DNA from: Prolixibacteraceae bacterium
GTDB lineage: Bacteria; Bacteroidota; Bacteroidia; Bacteroidales; Prolixibacteraceae
Length of the DNA stretch: 64,000 bases
Reading direction: 5' to 3'
Assembly: GCA_028377305.1 (NCBI GenBank)
Contig: JAONJW010000009.1
Coordinates: 1-64,000, forward strand
The notes under the pieces: model-generated
Told to the model about the DNA's origin: nothing
What the model saw: only the letters and a program-made list of their open reading frames with translations
Database searches by the model: none
Part shown: positions 27,808 through 37,179 of the stretch, one piece after another
How the letters are laid out: each line of letters opens with the position of its first letter
How positions within the stretch are numbered: position 1 is the stretch's first letter
Made by a program: the position numbers and the translations under genes

Positions 27808-28370
27808 AAATAGCTATCATAGATAATTACGACTCGTTCACCTATAACCTAGTACATCTACTGAAGCAGTTTAGTGGAGTAGAGGTGACAGTGCTTCGTA
27901 ACGACAAATATAAAATTGAAACACTTGACTGTTTCGACAAGATTCTTCTCTCTCCGGGCCCTGGAATCCCTTCGGAAGCAGGGCTACTAATGGAAACGAT
28001 CGCTGCATATGCTGAAAGTAAACCTATTTTAGGAATTTGCCTTGGTCATCAAGCCATAGGTCAGCATTTCGGAGGTATATTAGAAAATCTATCGGAGGTC
28101 TACCACGGGATACAAGACAAGATTGAGGTGGATAACAAAACAGTTCTTTTCAAGGGGCTGCCTTCTCATATCAAAGTAGGGAGATATCACTCTTGGACCA
28201 TCTCAAACAACGATATCCCCTCTTGTATTAAAGTGATTTCCAGGGATAGTGAAGGCCAAATTATGGCTATCCAACATAAGGAGTTGCCAATTATGGGAAT
28301 GCAGTTCCACCCAGAGTCCGTGTTGACACCAGAAGGAGAAGCAATCATTAAACAATGGATTCATAACTAA
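27804..28370 (+). CDS. trpG: Anthranilate synthase component II (glutamine amidotransferase)
   Basis: Hydrolyses glutamine and passes ammonia to TrpE. The 188 residues form a class I amidotransferase domain with the nucleophile Cys in GICLGHQAIG (about residues 78-87) and the catalytic His/Glu pair in MQFHPES near the C terminus. IIDNYDSFTYNL opens the protein. The start overlaps the trpE stop by four bases. A shared TrpG/PabA role is possible, since in many bacteria one amidotransferase serves both synthases. Confidence 0.95.
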   Translation: MKIAIIDNYDSFTYNLVHLLKQFSGVEVTVLRNDKYKIETLDCFDKILLSPGPGIPSEAGLLMETIAAYAESKPILGICLGHQAIGQHFGGILENLSEVYHGIQDKIEVDNKTVLFKGLPSHIKVGRYHSWTISNNDIPSCIKVISRDSEGQIMAIQHKELPIMGMQFHPESVLTPEGEAIIKQWIHN

Positions 28371-28377
28371 TACAATC

Positions 28378-29367
28378 ATGAAAGAAATACTATCATATTT
28401 ATTTGGGTATCATCAATTATCCTCATCGCAAGCAGAGGATATCTTGATGGAGATTGCTGATGGGAAATTCAACGAATCGGAGATTGCATCTTTCTTGACG
28501 GTGTTCAATATGAGACACATCTCTATTGACGAATTAGATGGTTTTAGAAATGCTCTTTTAAAGCTATGTATTCCTGTGGATCTTAGCGAATATAACACCA
28601 TTGATTTATGTGGAACTGGTGGCGATGGGAAAGATACATTTAATATCTCGACCTTGACGGCTTTTGTGGTGGCAGGTGCTGGCTATCATGTGGCAAAACA
28701 CGGTAACTACGGTGCCTCTTCGTCATGTGGGTCTTCTAATGTAATGGAATTCTTGGGATATCAGTTTAAGAGCCAAGAGTCGGAGATAAAGAATGAGCTA
28801 GACAGATGTGGAATCACCTTTTTACATGCACCTCTATTTAACCCTGCGATGAAACATGTGGCTCCCGTTAGAAAGGCTTTAGGGTTGAAGACCTTCTTTA
28901 ATATGTTGGGGCCGTTAGTAAACCCTGCACAGCCTCACAATCAAATGGTAGGGGTGTTTAACTTGGAGTTGGCCAGAATGTACCAATACTTATTTCAAAG
29001 AAGTGACAAAAACTTTACGATTGTTCATACGTTGGAGGGCTATGATGAGATCTCTTTGACAGGACCATTTAAAATTATTGGTCCCCATAAAGAGCAAATT
29101 ATAGATCCAGTTAAGCTAGGCTTTAGCCGACGAAACCCATCAGAATTGGCCTCCTCTGGTGACATACAAGGTACAGCAAAGATCTTTTTGGATGTACTAT
29201 CAAACAGTGCGACACCTGCTCAGAAAGAGGTGGTGATCTGCAATGCGACATTTGCGATTCAAACCATCAATAAAAAATGTTCTTTCGAAGAAGCATTAGC
29301 CCAAGCAACAGAAAGTATTGAGAGTGGTAAAGCACTAAAAGTATTTAAGAAGCTAATCAACAAATAA
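28378..29367 (+). CDS. trpD: Anthranilate phosphoribosyltransferase
   Basis: Transfers the phosphoribosyl group of PRPP to anthranilate. The 329-residue protein has the helical N-terminal domain and then the glycine-rich PRPP loop DLCGTGGDGKDTFNIST near residue 77. KHGNYGASSSCGSSNVME follows, and NMLGPLVNPA is near 183. The gene begins 7 bases after trpG. It is not fused to TrpG, unlike the enterobacterial arrangement. Confidence 0.95.
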   Translation: MKEILSYLFGYHQLSSSQAEDILMEIADGKFNESEIASFLTVFNMRHISIDELDGFRNALLKLCIPVDLSEYNTIDLCGTGGDGKDTFNISTLTAFVVAGAGYHVAKHGNYGASSSCGSSNVMEFLGYQFKSQESEIKNELDRCGITFLHAPLFNPAMKHVAPVRKALGLKTFFNMLGPLVNPAQPHNQMVGVFNLELARMYQYLFQRSDKNFTIVHTLEGYDEISLTGPFKIIGPHKEQIIDPVKLGFSRRNPSELASSGDIQGTAKIFLDVLSNSATPAQKEVVICNATFAIQTINKKCSFEEALAQATESIESGKALKVFKKLINK

Positions 29368-29379
29368 TTCCCCGAAGAG

Positions 29380-30159
29380 ATGCAAACAATTTTAGATAAG
29401 ATTGTCGAAAAGAAAAGAGATGAGGTTAAAACACTTCATCTTCAACAATCCAACTTTGATGCTGCGATCCATAACCGAGAGTATCGTCGATCACTGGTAA
29501 AGAATATTTTTAACGCTACTACCCCGGGGATTATTGCTGAGTTTAAAAGACAATCACCAAGTAAGGGAGCTATTAGTAGAATCAAAGAGCCTTTAAAAGT
29601 GGTCAAACAGTATGAAGAGGCAGGAGCAGTAGCTGCTTCGATTCTTACGGATAAATATTTCTTTGGAGGATCGTTAGAGGATATTATATCCTTGAGAAAA
29701 GAGGTGGATATTCCAATTTTAAGGAAAGAGTTTATCATTGATAAATTACAGATAGATGAGACGGCAGCAGTTGGAGCAGATGTTATCCTGCTAATCGCAG
29801 CGATTCTAACGAAAGAAGAGGTCTACAATTTTACATCACATGCTCATCAGATTGGACTAGAAGTTCTTCTTGAAGTGCATAATGAAGAGGAGCTGGAGAA
29901 AGCTTGTACTGAGGTTGATCTTTTGGGGATTAATAATAGAGATCTTAGAACCTTTGATATCGACTATGACCGTTCCATCAAACTCCTAGATAAAATCGAA
30001 GATCATTTTATTCCTATATCAGAAAGTGGTCTTAGTGAAACCTCTGTAGTTGCGGATCTCTATAAGAAGGGATTCAAAGGGTTCTTGATGGGAGAGAACT
30101 TTATGAAACACGAAGCCCCAGGATTGGCATGTAAATCATTTATCGATCAGTTAAAGTAA
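29380..30159 (+). CDS. trpC: Indole-3-glycerol phosphate synthase
   Basis: Closes the indole ring from CdRP. The 259-residue TIM barrel has the N-terminal start ILDKIVEKKRDEVK, the catalytic lysine in IIAEFKRQSPSKG (near 51-63), ILRKEFIIDKLQIDE (near 113), LLEVHNEEEL, GINNRDLRTF and ISESGLSE. All are standard for TrpC. It is a separate gene, not fused to TrpF as in E. coli, and sits 12 bases after trpD. Confidence 0.95.
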   Translation: MQTILDKIVEKKRDEVKTLHLQQSNFDAAIHNREYRRSLVKNIFNATTPGIIAEFKRQSPSKGAISRIKEPLKVVKQYEEAGAVAASILTDKYFFGGSLEDIISLRKEVDIPILRKEFIIDKLQIDETAAVGADVILLIAAILTKEEVYNFTSHAHQIGLEVLLEVHNEEELEKACTEVDLLGINNRDLRTFDIDYDRSIKLLDKIEDHFIPISESGLSETSVVADLYKKGFKGFLMGENFMKHEAPGLACKSFIDQLK

Positions 30160-30179
30160 CAAATGAGGAGGATAGGGAG

Positions 30180-30812
30180 ATGTTGATTAAGGTTTGCGGG
30201 ATGAGTCAGAATGAAAACATAGAGGATCTCATCAAGAATGACATTAATTTTTTAGGGCTAATTCAATATAAGAAATCCCCACGATATGTAGCGCTTGACA
30301 CGATCGATTGGGGTAGGTTTAATAAGAGCAAGGTTAAGCCTGTTGCAGTGTTTGTAGATGCTTCAACAGAAGAGATCGCAAGTACTCTTGCAAAGAGTCC
30401 TATCGACATCGTTCAGTTGCATGGTAAGGAGACACCCGAGACCTGTAGAAAACTGCAAGAGTTAGGTTTTTCGGTTATCAAAGCCTTCGGAGTAGATAGT
30501 GAATTCGATTGGACGGTGTGCAAAGATTATTGTGGTAAAATAGACCTATTTCTTTTCGATACGAAGTCGAAGAAGCATGGTGGAACAGGAGTTAAATTTG
30601 ATTGGGACCTATTAAAATCATATCCATTCGAAATCCCTTTCCTGTTAAGTGGAGGAATCTCTTCAGGTGACTTATCAACATTGAAGAATAACCACTATCC
30701 TAAGATGATAGGAGTAGATGTTAACAGTCGATTTGAAGTCGCTCCAGGAATAAAAGACATTCCTGAAATAAACAGGTTTGTTAAACACTTAAGAGATCTA
30801 AACACTGATTAA
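30180..30812 (+). CDS. trpF: Phosphoribosylanthranilate isomerase
   Basis: Isomerises PRA to CdRP by Amadori rearrangement. The 210-residue TIM barrel contains IKVCGMSQ at the N terminus with the catalytic Cys, FVDAS, VQLHGKE and the phosphate-binding LLSGGIS and GVDVNSRFE near the C terminus. The start at 30180 follows a purine-rich stretch gaggatagggag. A gap of 205 bases separates it from trpB, the only long gap within the operon. Confidence 0.93.
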   Translation: MLIKVCGMSQNENIEDLIKNDINFLGLIQYKKSPRYVALDTIDWGRFNKSKVKPVAVFVDASTEEIASTLAKSPIDIVQLHGKETPETCRKLQELGFSVIKAFGVDSEFDWTVCKDYCGKIDLFLFDTKSKKHGGTGVKFDWDLLKSYPFEIPFLLSGGISSGDLSTLKNNHYPKMIGVDVNSRFEVAPGIKDIPEINRFVKHLRDLNTD

Positions 30813-31017
30813 ACGGTCAAAAGTTATTGACACAATTAACAACATAGCAAAACAAACTTACAATTAACAGATTAGACAATAATATACCCTATATATCAAC
30901 AAGGAAAAATGACCCATGTGAAGTTGTTAATATGTTGAAAAACATAAAAACAGAGACGGATATACACTATGCTCATAACCTTTATACAACACAATTCACA
31001 CTGTTTATAACCATCGT

Positions 31018-32250
31018 ATGGATGGGAAAATATTAGGATATACCAACACAACATTTGAAGATATGTACACAGTAGATAATAACGGTTATTACGGTAAATT
31101 TGGGGGATCTTTTATCCCTGAGATGATGCATAAGAACATCGAGTTTTTAAAGCTAAAATATCTTGAAATTATTCAAGACTCTAACTTCCAAGAAGAATTC
31201 CACAGCCTACTTAGAGACTATGTAGGACGCCCATCTCCTCTATATTTCTCACAAGCACTGTCTGATATTTATGGTGGAAAAGTCTATTTAAAACGAGAAG
31301 ATCTTAACCACACAGGATCGCATAAAATAAACAATACGATTGGACAAATTCTTTTGGCCAAGCGTCTTGGAAAGAAACGTATTATTGCTGAAACAGGAGC
31401 AGGACAACATGGGGTTGCAACTGCTACCGTTTGCGCTAAAGCAGGGCTTGAGTGTATTATATACATGGGAGCTACTGATGTCGCAAGACAAAAACCAAAT
31501 GTAGATAAAATTAAATTTCTTGGAGCAAAGGTTATACCTGTGACTTCTGGAAATAAAACATTAAAGGATGCTACAAATGAAGCTATCAGAGATTGGATTT
31601 CTAATCCTGAAAGTACACATTACATTATTGGTTCTGTGGTGGGTCCTCACCCATATCCTGATATGGTATCAAGATTTCAATCTGTCATTAGCGAGGAGAT
31701 ACAAAAACAACTTATCGAAAAAACCGGTAAATCGAACCCTTCAAAGGTGATTGCTTGTGTTGGAGGCGGCAGTAATGCAGCAGGAGCGTTCTATCACTTC
31801 TTGGATCAAAAGGAGGTAGAGCTTATAGCAGTAGAAGCAGCTGGGAAAGGAGTAGACACAGGAGAGTCTGCAGCTACAACAGCATTAGGAAATATGGGAG
31901 TGCTACATGGAGCGATGACATTATTGATGCAGACAGAAGATGGACAGGTTGTCGAGCCTTATTCAGTGTCGGCAGGACTAGACTATCCAGGGATTGGGCC
32001 ACTCCACGCACATCTTTTTGACAGCAATCGAGCTTCTTTCGTCAATGTTACCGATGAAGAGGCATTGAATGCTGCACTAGAATTGACTAAAATAGAAGGT
32101 ATCATACCAGCCCTAGAATCATCTCATGCTCTAGCAGCACTATCTAAGATTGACATTAAAAAGGATGAGGTTGTCGTTCTGAATTTATCCGGAAGAGGAG
32201 ATAAGGATATGGATACGTATTTAAATTATCACAAACAAAAAGCACAATAA
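31018..32250 (+). CDS. trpB: Tryptophan synthase beta chain
   Basis: A PLP enzyme condensing indole and serine to tryptophan in the alpha2-beta2 complex. The 410 residues show [10 protein letters not shown] near 24, the PLP lysine in [15 protein letters not shown] (near 95-110), [11 protein letters not shown], the phosphate-binding loop [10 protein letters not shown] near 244 and [10 protein letters not shown] near the C terminus. This is the TrpB1 type that partners with TrpA, whose gene begins four bases after. The 205-base gap before it could hold an internal promoter. I did not find an exact TAnnTTTG element there. Confidence 0.96.
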   Translation: MDGKILGYTNTTFEDMYTVDNNGYYGKFGGSFIPEMMHKNIEFLKLKYLEIIQDSNFQEEFHSLLRDYVGRPSPLYFSQALSDIYGGKVYLKREDLNHTGSHKINNTIGQILLAKRLGKKRIIAETGAGQHGVATATVCAKAGLECIIYMGATDVARQKPNVDKIKFLGAKVIPVTSGNKTLKDATNEAIRDWISNPESTHYIIGSVVGPHPYPDMVSRFQSVISEEIQKQLIEKTGKSNPSKVIACVGGGSNAAGAFYHFLDQKEVELIAVEAAGKGVDTGESAATTALGNMGVLHGAMTLLMQTEDGQVVEPYSVSAGLDYPGIGPLHAHLFDSNRASFVNVTDEEALNAALELTKIEGIIPALESSHALAALSKIDIKKDEVVVLNLSGRGDKDMDTYLNYHKQKAQ

Positions 32251-32254
32251 CAAT

Positions 32255-33022
32255 ATGAACCGTATTGCAAACACTTTTAATAATAGACGGAACAACATCC
32301 TTTCTATTTATTTCACCGCAGGACATAAAGGTCTTAATACTTGTGTGGATATACTAAAGCACCTTGAAAATAGTGGCGTTGATATTGTTGAGCTGGGAAT
32401 TCCTTTCTCCGATCCTGTTGCTGATGGACCGACAATTCAGAAGAGTAGTGAAACCGCACTACTAAACGGAATGAGTGTGAAACAACTATTCGAAGAGCTA
32501 CAAAATCTAAGGGATGATGTTACGATCCCTGTACTGTTAATGGGATACATAAATCCAATTATTCAGTTTGGGGTCGAAGCATTCTGTAAAAAGTGTCATG
32601 AAGTTGGGGTGGATGGAGTGATTATTCCTGATCTCCCACTAGATATTTACGAAAGGCACTACAAAGATATTTTTGAACAGTACAATATTGTCAACACGCT
32701 ATTGGTTACACCTCAAACAAGTGACGAAAGAATAAGACAAATAGACCATAAGAGTAACGGCTTTATTTATGTTGTGTCTTCCAATGGAACAACCGGAGAT
32801 AAGAATGCCGTTCTACACAATGACTATTTCGCTCATATTAAGTCTTTAGAGCTAGAAACACCTACACTTATAGGGTTTGGTATTCGAGACAATAAAACGT
32901 TCGAAAATGCATGTAAATATGCCAATGGAGCTATTATTGGTAGTCGTTTTGTACAACACATAGAAGAGGGGTATTCGGATAAACACATCAAATCATTTGT
33001 AGATGAAATAGTTAAAAGCTAG
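32255..33022 (+). CDS. trpA: Tryptophan synthase alpha chain
   Basis: Cleaves indole-3-glycerol phosphate and channels indole to TrpB. The 255-residue TIM barrel shows IVELGIPFSDPVADGPTIQ with the catalytic Glu and Asp (near 45-62), LLMGYINPI, GVDGVIIPDLPL and the phosphate site GFGIRD and GAIIGSRFV. It is the last gene of the trp operon. I see no strong terminator immediately after it. The next promoter element begins 59 bases downstream. Confidence 0.95.
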   Translation: MNRIANTFNNRRNNILSIYFTAGHKGLNTCVDILKHLENSGVDIVELGIPFSDPVADGPTIQKSSETALLNGMSVKQLFEELQNLRDDVTIPVLLMGYINPIIQFGVEAFCKKCHEVGVDGVIIPDLPLDIYERHYKDIFEQYNIVNTLLVTPQTSDERIRQIDHKSNGFIYVVSSNGTTGDKNAVLHNDYFAHIKSLELETPTLIGFGIRDNKTFENACKYANGAIIGSRFVQHIEEGYSDKHIKSFVDEIVKS

Positions 33023-33080
33023 AGATCCTTTTAACTAAAAAAATAACATTTCAAAAACAATGAATACAAAAATATTACCC

Positions 33081-33088
33081 TACATTTG
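33081..33088 (+). promoter_or_regulatory. Putative -7 promoter element for the small gene at 33121
   Basis: tacatttg matches TAnnTTTG exactly and lies 32 bases before the ATG. A -33 element is not evident. Confidence 0.5.
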
Positions 33089-33120
33089 CTTATATATTAA
33101 TCACAACAAGATCAATTGTT

Positions 33121-33300
33121 ATGCTTGACTATGCGCGTGTTATTCTTCCAAAAGTAAGTTTCTCGGAAGAATTATTCGAGAAGGAGTTATTAAAGTGTAT
33201 TGAATGGGTCGGACCCGAAAACCTAAATGAACTATTTCAATTCTGCCAAGATAATTTTGGCATAGAACATAGTAATGTCATTAAAAGAGTATTCAACTAA
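33121..33300 (+). CDS. Small cytosolic protein of unknown function
   Basis: The 59-residue frame begins MLDYARVILPKVSF and ends KRVFN. It is acidic with several aromatic residues and has no signal peptide or membrane segment. It has its own promoter element upstream and a terminator directly downstream, which supports a real monocistronic gene. From memory, small proteins starting this way are widespread in Bacteroidota and are annotated as hypothetical, but I could not check. Function unknown. Confidence 0.75.
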   Translation: MLDYARVILPKVSFSEELFEKELLKCIEWVGPENLNELFQFCQDNFGIEHSNVIKRVFN

Positions 33301-33302
33301 AT

Positions 33303-33335
33303 AAAAAAAAGAGTCGACAAAGTCGATTCTTTTTT
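33303..33335. terminator. Terminator after the 59-residue gene
   Basis: A stem formed by an A-rich arm with gagtcgac and its near-complement gtcgattc followed by T residues, with a 3-base loop and one G-T mismatch. It begins three bases after the stop. Confidence 0.8.
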
Positions 33336-33403
33336 ATTTAAATAACCTAGTCATAAAAGATTAACTCTTTACATGATCTTTTATGATTAGGGAGCTAAAA
33401 GCT

Positions 33404-34162
33404 CTATTTCGTCTCAATAGCTCGCACTTTCTTCAAAATATTTGATGCAAATATAAAGCGATTTAAATCTTCGTTATCTACGTGAAGAATTTGACTAGAG
33501 CTTCCTTCCCATCCTTTCTCCCCTTGATAAAGAAATAGTATCTTTTCTCCAATCTCCATAACGGAATTCATGTCATGAGTGTTAATGACAGTTGTTATCT
33601 TTAAATCTCTTGTAATTCTCTGTATCAACTTATCAATAACAATGGAAGTCACGGGATCTAATCCACTATTAGGCTCATCACAAAATAGATATTTAGGTTC
33701 TAAAGATATCGCTCTTGCAATTGCGACTCTTTTCTGCATTCCTCCACTAATTTCAGAAGGGAAAAGGTGGTGTGCATTTTCTAATTCCACCATATCAATA
33801 CAGTGGTCCACCCTCATATCTTTCTCTTTCTTAGTCATATTGGTAAACATGTCTATTGGAAAGCGAATGTTGTCAGCCACTGTCATAGAGTCAAATAGTG
33901 CCCCCGCTTGAAATACCATGCCAATCTCCTGACGTAGTTTCTGACGTTCTTTAAATTTCATGGTTGCAACTTCTTTTCCATCAAATAGAATGCTGCCATT
34001 ATCGACTTCATGAATTCCAACAATCGACTTTAACATTACCGTTTTCCCAGAACCACTTTGTCCTATTATAAGGTTAGTTTGCCCGGGCATAAATGTTGCA
34101 TCTATCCCTTTTAAAACTTCTCTTCCTTGAAAAGACTTCTTTATATTCTTTACTTCAATCAT
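33404..34162 (-). CDS. mlaF: MlaF-like ABC ATPase (phospholipid/MCE transport)
   Basis: The ATPase of an MCE-type transporter that moves phospholipids between membranes. With the start at 34162 (MIEVKNIKKSF) it has 252 residues, and this ATG overlaps the permease stop as ATGA. A further upstream ATG (34198) would lie inside the permease gene. Motifs are Walker A GQSGSGKTVMLK, signature ISGGMQKRVAIARAI, Walker B LFCDEPNSGLDP and the H-loop NTHDM. The Mla-type GMQKRV signature supports the subfamily. The MCE substrate-binding subunit (MlaD) is not adjacent. Confidence 0.88.
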   Translation of the reverse strand: MIEVKNIKKSFQGREVLKGIDATFMPGQTNLIIGQSGSGKTVMLKSIVGIHEVDNGSILFDGKEVATMKFKERQKLRQEIGMVFQAGALFDSMTVADNIRFPIDMFTNMTKKEKDMRVDHCIDMVELENAHHLFPSEISGGMQKRVAIARAISLEPKYLFCDEPNSGLDPVTSIVIDKLIQRITRDLKITTVINTHDMNSVMEIGEKILFLYQGEKGWEGSSSQILHVDNEDLNRFIFASNILKKVRAIETK

Positions 34163-34899
34163 TTGAAAAACAGTTGGGTGATAATTAAGTCTGCACAAAG
34201 AATAAAGATACTTGAGAGCACTACAGAATCCGTACTTGCTTTACCAACTTCCAAAGCCCCCCCCCTTACGTTATATCCATAATAAGCAGGGACAGACGCA
34301 ATAATAAATCCAAAAACAAGAGATTTTATAAATGAAAAGGTCACATAAAATGGATTGAAAGTATGTACTAATCCCTCTACATAATCTCCCATGGAAACGA
34401 CACCAGTCACTGGACCAACAATAGCCCCTCCTATAATCCCTGTCGCAACACTTAAAATGTATAACACCGGGTTAAACAAGATACAGGCGATAATTTTCGG
34501 TAATATAAGATAGCTAGCAGAGTTTACCCCCATGATATCAAGAGAATCAATTTGTTCACTCACACGCATACTCCCAATTTCTGTTGCAATGTTAGATCCA
34601 ACTTTTCCAGCCAATATTAATGCTAGAATGGTCGAGGAGAACTCCAGAATTAAAGTATCTCTGTTCCCTAAACCAATTAAATATTTAGGCATAAATGGAT
34701 TGGTTAGATTGTAAGACACTTGAAGTGTCAAAATTCCCCCCATGAATATCGAAATAATCATCACAATTCTCATCGATCCAACCCCCAACTTATCAATCTC
34801 TTTTAAAAGGTGTTCCCAAAATACACTCATCTTTTGAGGCTTCTTAAACACCTTAGCCATTAATATACAATAGTCTCCAATAGACTCAAATATCTTCAT
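34159..34899 (-). CDS. mlaE: MlaE-like permease (phospholipid/MCE transport)
   Basis: The inner-membrane subunit of the MCE transporter, with several hydrophobic helices. The 246 residues contain MlaE-family segments FMGGILTLQVSYN, LILAGKVGSNIATEIGSMRVSEQIDSLDIMGV and a C-terminal GYNVRGGALEVGKAST. It is the promoter-proximal gene of a two-gene unit with mlaF. The codons for RGGA contain nine consecutive G residues on the coding strand (34257-34265), unusual in this AT-rich region. It diverges from the manC gene across 186 bases. Confidence 0.9.
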   Translation of the reverse strand: MKIFESIGDYCILMAKVFKKPQKMSVFWEHLLKEIDKLGVGSMRIVMIISIFMGGILTLQVSYNLTNPFMPKYLIGLGNRDTLILEFSSTILALILAGKVGSNIATEIGSMRVSEQIDSLDIMGVNSASYLILPKIIACILFNPVLYILSVATGIIGGAIVGPVTGVVSMGDYVEGLVHTFNPFYVTFSFIKSLVFGFIIASVPAYYGYNVRGGALEVGKASTDSVVLSSIFILCADLIITQLFFK

Positions 34900-35085
34900 T
34901 ATGACTTACTTTAATGATTTGAGGTTAAAAATACACAATAATTACTCTCAGTCACAATTCTTTTAATTTTTCTCAAATTAGAGATAAAAGCCACGACTTA
35001 AAACAAAACAAACTATATTTATAGATGTTTTGTTTAATGACAATGTTGAAATCAATGGATACGTTGAATTAAAATCACAAAGAAA

Positions 35086-36186
35086 TTGAAAACTAAGAAC
35101 AATCACTGTGTAATACTTGCAGGAGGTACTGGAGCACGTCTATGGCCTATTAGTACTAGTCAAAATCCTAAACAATTTTTAGACCTTCTCGGAACTGGAA
35201 AAACACTGATCCAGCTTGCATATCAAAGAGCATCTAGGGTCTTTCCAAAGGATAATATTTGGATTGTAACATTAGATAAGTATAAAGATCTTGTAAAGAT
35301 GCAAATTCCTGAGGTAAAGAGAAATAACATTCTTCTAGAGCCTTTTCAAAGAAATACTGCTTCCAGTATAGCTTATGCATCCCATAAGATTCATCATACG
35401 CAAGGGGACGCAAACATCGTGTTTACTCCCTCAGATCATATGATCACGGACGAATTCTTATTCAAGCAAGAGCTTGATAATGCGTTAGATTTTGTCAACC
35501 AAAATGATGTTATACTCACTATCGGAATCAAACCAACACGTATTGAAACAGAATATGGATACGTACAGGTTGACGAAAAGATAACCTATAAAAGTATTTC
35601 CAATTTATATGAAGTAAAGACTTTTACAGAAAAGCCTTCGAAAGATATGGCTCAGATATTTATCGAATCTGAAGAATTTTACTGGAACAGTGGGATTTAT
35701 ATTACCACAACCAACTCTATTCTAGAAGGATTTGCTAAATACCTCCCAGATATTCATAATCTATTCTTATCGGGACGACATAATTTAGAAACAGAGAATG
35801 AGCCCTATTTCATCAGAAAGATTTATGCAGAATGCCCAAATATATCTATCGATTATGGTGTGATGGAGAAAGCTCAGAATGTCTACACACTAATATCTGA
35901 ATTGGGCTGGTCTGATCTTGGTTCATGGAACTCATTCCATGAAAACTTTGATAAAGATGATCACAACAATGTCAAGAACAGTGACCTCATCCTCGCTTAT
36001 CAAAGTGAAAACTCTATCATTCAATTACCGAAAAATCGAAAAGCAATTATTCAAGGTTTAAACAATTATCTAGTTGTAGAAACTGACGATATTCTTTTGG
36101 TATGTAGAAAAGACCAAGAACACCTTTTGAGGCAATTTAATACAGATCTGAAGCTTCTAGAAGAAGAAAGAGAGGAAGTACTATAA
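35086..36186 (+). CDS. manC: Mannose-1-phosphate guanylyltransferase
   Basis: Makes GDP-mannose from mannose-1-phosphate and GTP for polysaccharide and glycan synthesis. The 366-residue protein is the single-domain type, without the C-terminal isomerase cupin. The nucleotidyltransferase signature VILAGGTGARLWPIS lies near residues 9-23, with KQFLDL after it. EPFQRNTASSIAYAS follows, and TPSDHMI is near 126. FTEKPSKD and YWNSGIYI come next. The start is a TTG at 35086. The nearest upstream ATG is followed at once by a stop, so TTG is the only start that preserves the N terminus. Confidence 0.92.
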   Translation: MKTKNNHCVILAGGTGARLWPISTSQNPKQFLDLLGTGKTLIQLAYQRASRVFPKDNIWIVTLDKYKDLVKMQIPEVKRNNILLEPFQRNTASSIAYASHKIHHTQGDANIVFTPSDHMITDEFLFKQELDNALDFVNQNDVILTIGIKPTRIETEYGYVQVDEKITYKSISNLYEVKTFTEKPSKDMAQIFIESEEFYWNSGIYITTTNSILEGFAKYLPDIHNLFLSGRHNLETENEPYFIRKIYAECPNISIDYGVMEKAQNVYTLISELGWSDLGSWNSFHENFDKDDHNNVKNSDLILAYQSENSIIQLPKNRKAIIQGLNNYLVVETDDILLVCRKDQEHLLRQFNTDLKLLEEEREEVL

Positions 36187-36206
36187 CTTGTATACTTGCA
36201 TACAAA

Positions 36207-36247
36207 AAAACGGTTATATCGCTTAATTAGCATGATATAACCGTTTT
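36207..36247. terminator. Bidirectional terminator between manC and gldN
   Basis: A 14-bp perfect stem aaaacggttatatc and its complement with a 13-base loop. A residues precede and T residues follow, so it can end both convergent units. Confidence 0.85.
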
Positions 36248-36286
36248 ATTATTCTTAGGACCAATGTATCTTATCGAAAGATATCA

Positions 36287-37090
36287 TTAATACTCCCATA
36301 CATCTTGTTCCCAATTGAAAATCTCATTCTCTATCCTCTTAGCTTCTTCACTTGCGTGCTTGCCTTTTGCATAAGCTAAGATTCGTCGATTGTTATACAT
36401 ATTCGACTCTTGATAAATATGACCATCAAACTTTCGGTTGATAAAAACATCATAGAAACTCAGATTTCTAGCATCATTGAAAGGGTTAAAAACCTCACAT
36501 TGACTCAGAATATTCCTCGTATTGGGGAAATAAATCCAACAAACCTGTTTCTTGTTAATTGGAGATTTCGGATCATTAGGATCTTTGGGATAGATAAGAA
36601 TTGGGCACAATCCTAAAATACGTACCTGCATATAAGAAGCCTGCTTATCGAAAAACCACACCTCTTTAATCATCAATTGCTTGATATCGCTAAGGTTAAC
36701 TTGATCCAATGTAAATGGCTCTTGAAATGGCTCATCTGTATATGTCCAAAGTTTATCTCCAACCTCATTCCAATCCATCGGAACCTCAAATTCATTAGTC
36801 TCATCTGGACTATATGCTAAGAACTGACCCTTCTCTACCCCATTAAACAGGATCGTCATCAAGTTCTTATTTCCATTTACCTCTTTCGTTGGATAATAAA
36901 GAGGCTGATTCATCTTCTCACGAAGATCAATAATGCGCCACACTGTTTTCTTCCAAATAATATCAGCTTCTCGTACTTTAGGTAGAGGTGCTGGTTTTCT
37001 TTCAGAAGTAATATGCGGAACATATTGTGCATGAAGTAGCGTACTACTTAGGCAGATAATCGCCATTACTAGGAAAAGTACCTTTTTCAT
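36287..37090 (-). CDS. gldN: Type IX secretion system ring component GldN (PorN)
   Basis: A periplasmic protein that with the lipoprotein GldK forms the outer-membrane-associated ring of the T9SS. The 267 residues start with a Sec signal peptide (about 1-21, ending LLHAQ). The mature part has typical GldN segments: ADIIWKKTVWRIIDLREKMNQPLYYP, then LFDQ-like sequences and the C-terminal FNDARNLSFYDVFINRKFDGHIYQESN. It is the last gene of the operon. A strong hairpin separates it from gldM. Confidence 0.93.
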   Translation of the reverse strand: MKKVLFLVMAIICLSSTLLHAQYVPHITSERKPAPLPKVREADIIWKKTVWRIIDLREKMNQPLYYPTKEVNGNKNLMTILFNGVEKGQFLAYSPDETNEFEVPMDWNEVGDKLWTYTDEPFQEPFTLDQVNLSDIKQLMIKEVWFFDKQASYMQVRILGLCPILIYPKDPNDPKSPINKKQVCWIYFPNTRNILSQCEVFNPFNDARNLSFYDVFINRKFDGHIYQESNMYNNRRILAYAKGKHASEEAKRIENEIFNWEQDVWEY

Positions 37091-37125
37091 AATGCTAATT
37101 CTTTTGATAAAATACGTCCTAAATT

Positions 37126-37150
37126 GAAGAGAACCAAAATGGTTCTCTTC
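37126..37150 (-). terminator. Intercistronic hairpin between gldM and gldN
   Basis: A perfect 11-bp stem gaagagaacca with a 3-base loop lies in the 89-base gap between the two genes. It lacks a T tract on the minus strand, so it may pause polymerase, protect upstream mRNA or attenuate rather than terminate fully. Confidence 0.55.
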
Positions 37151-37179
37151 ATCTCGTTTATTGAGTTAATTAAAAATCT

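Noticed and set aside
30813-31017. Gap between trpF and trpB considered as a second attenuator
   Set aside because: No Trp-rich short frame and no strong terminator. At most it holds an internal promoter that I could not identify.
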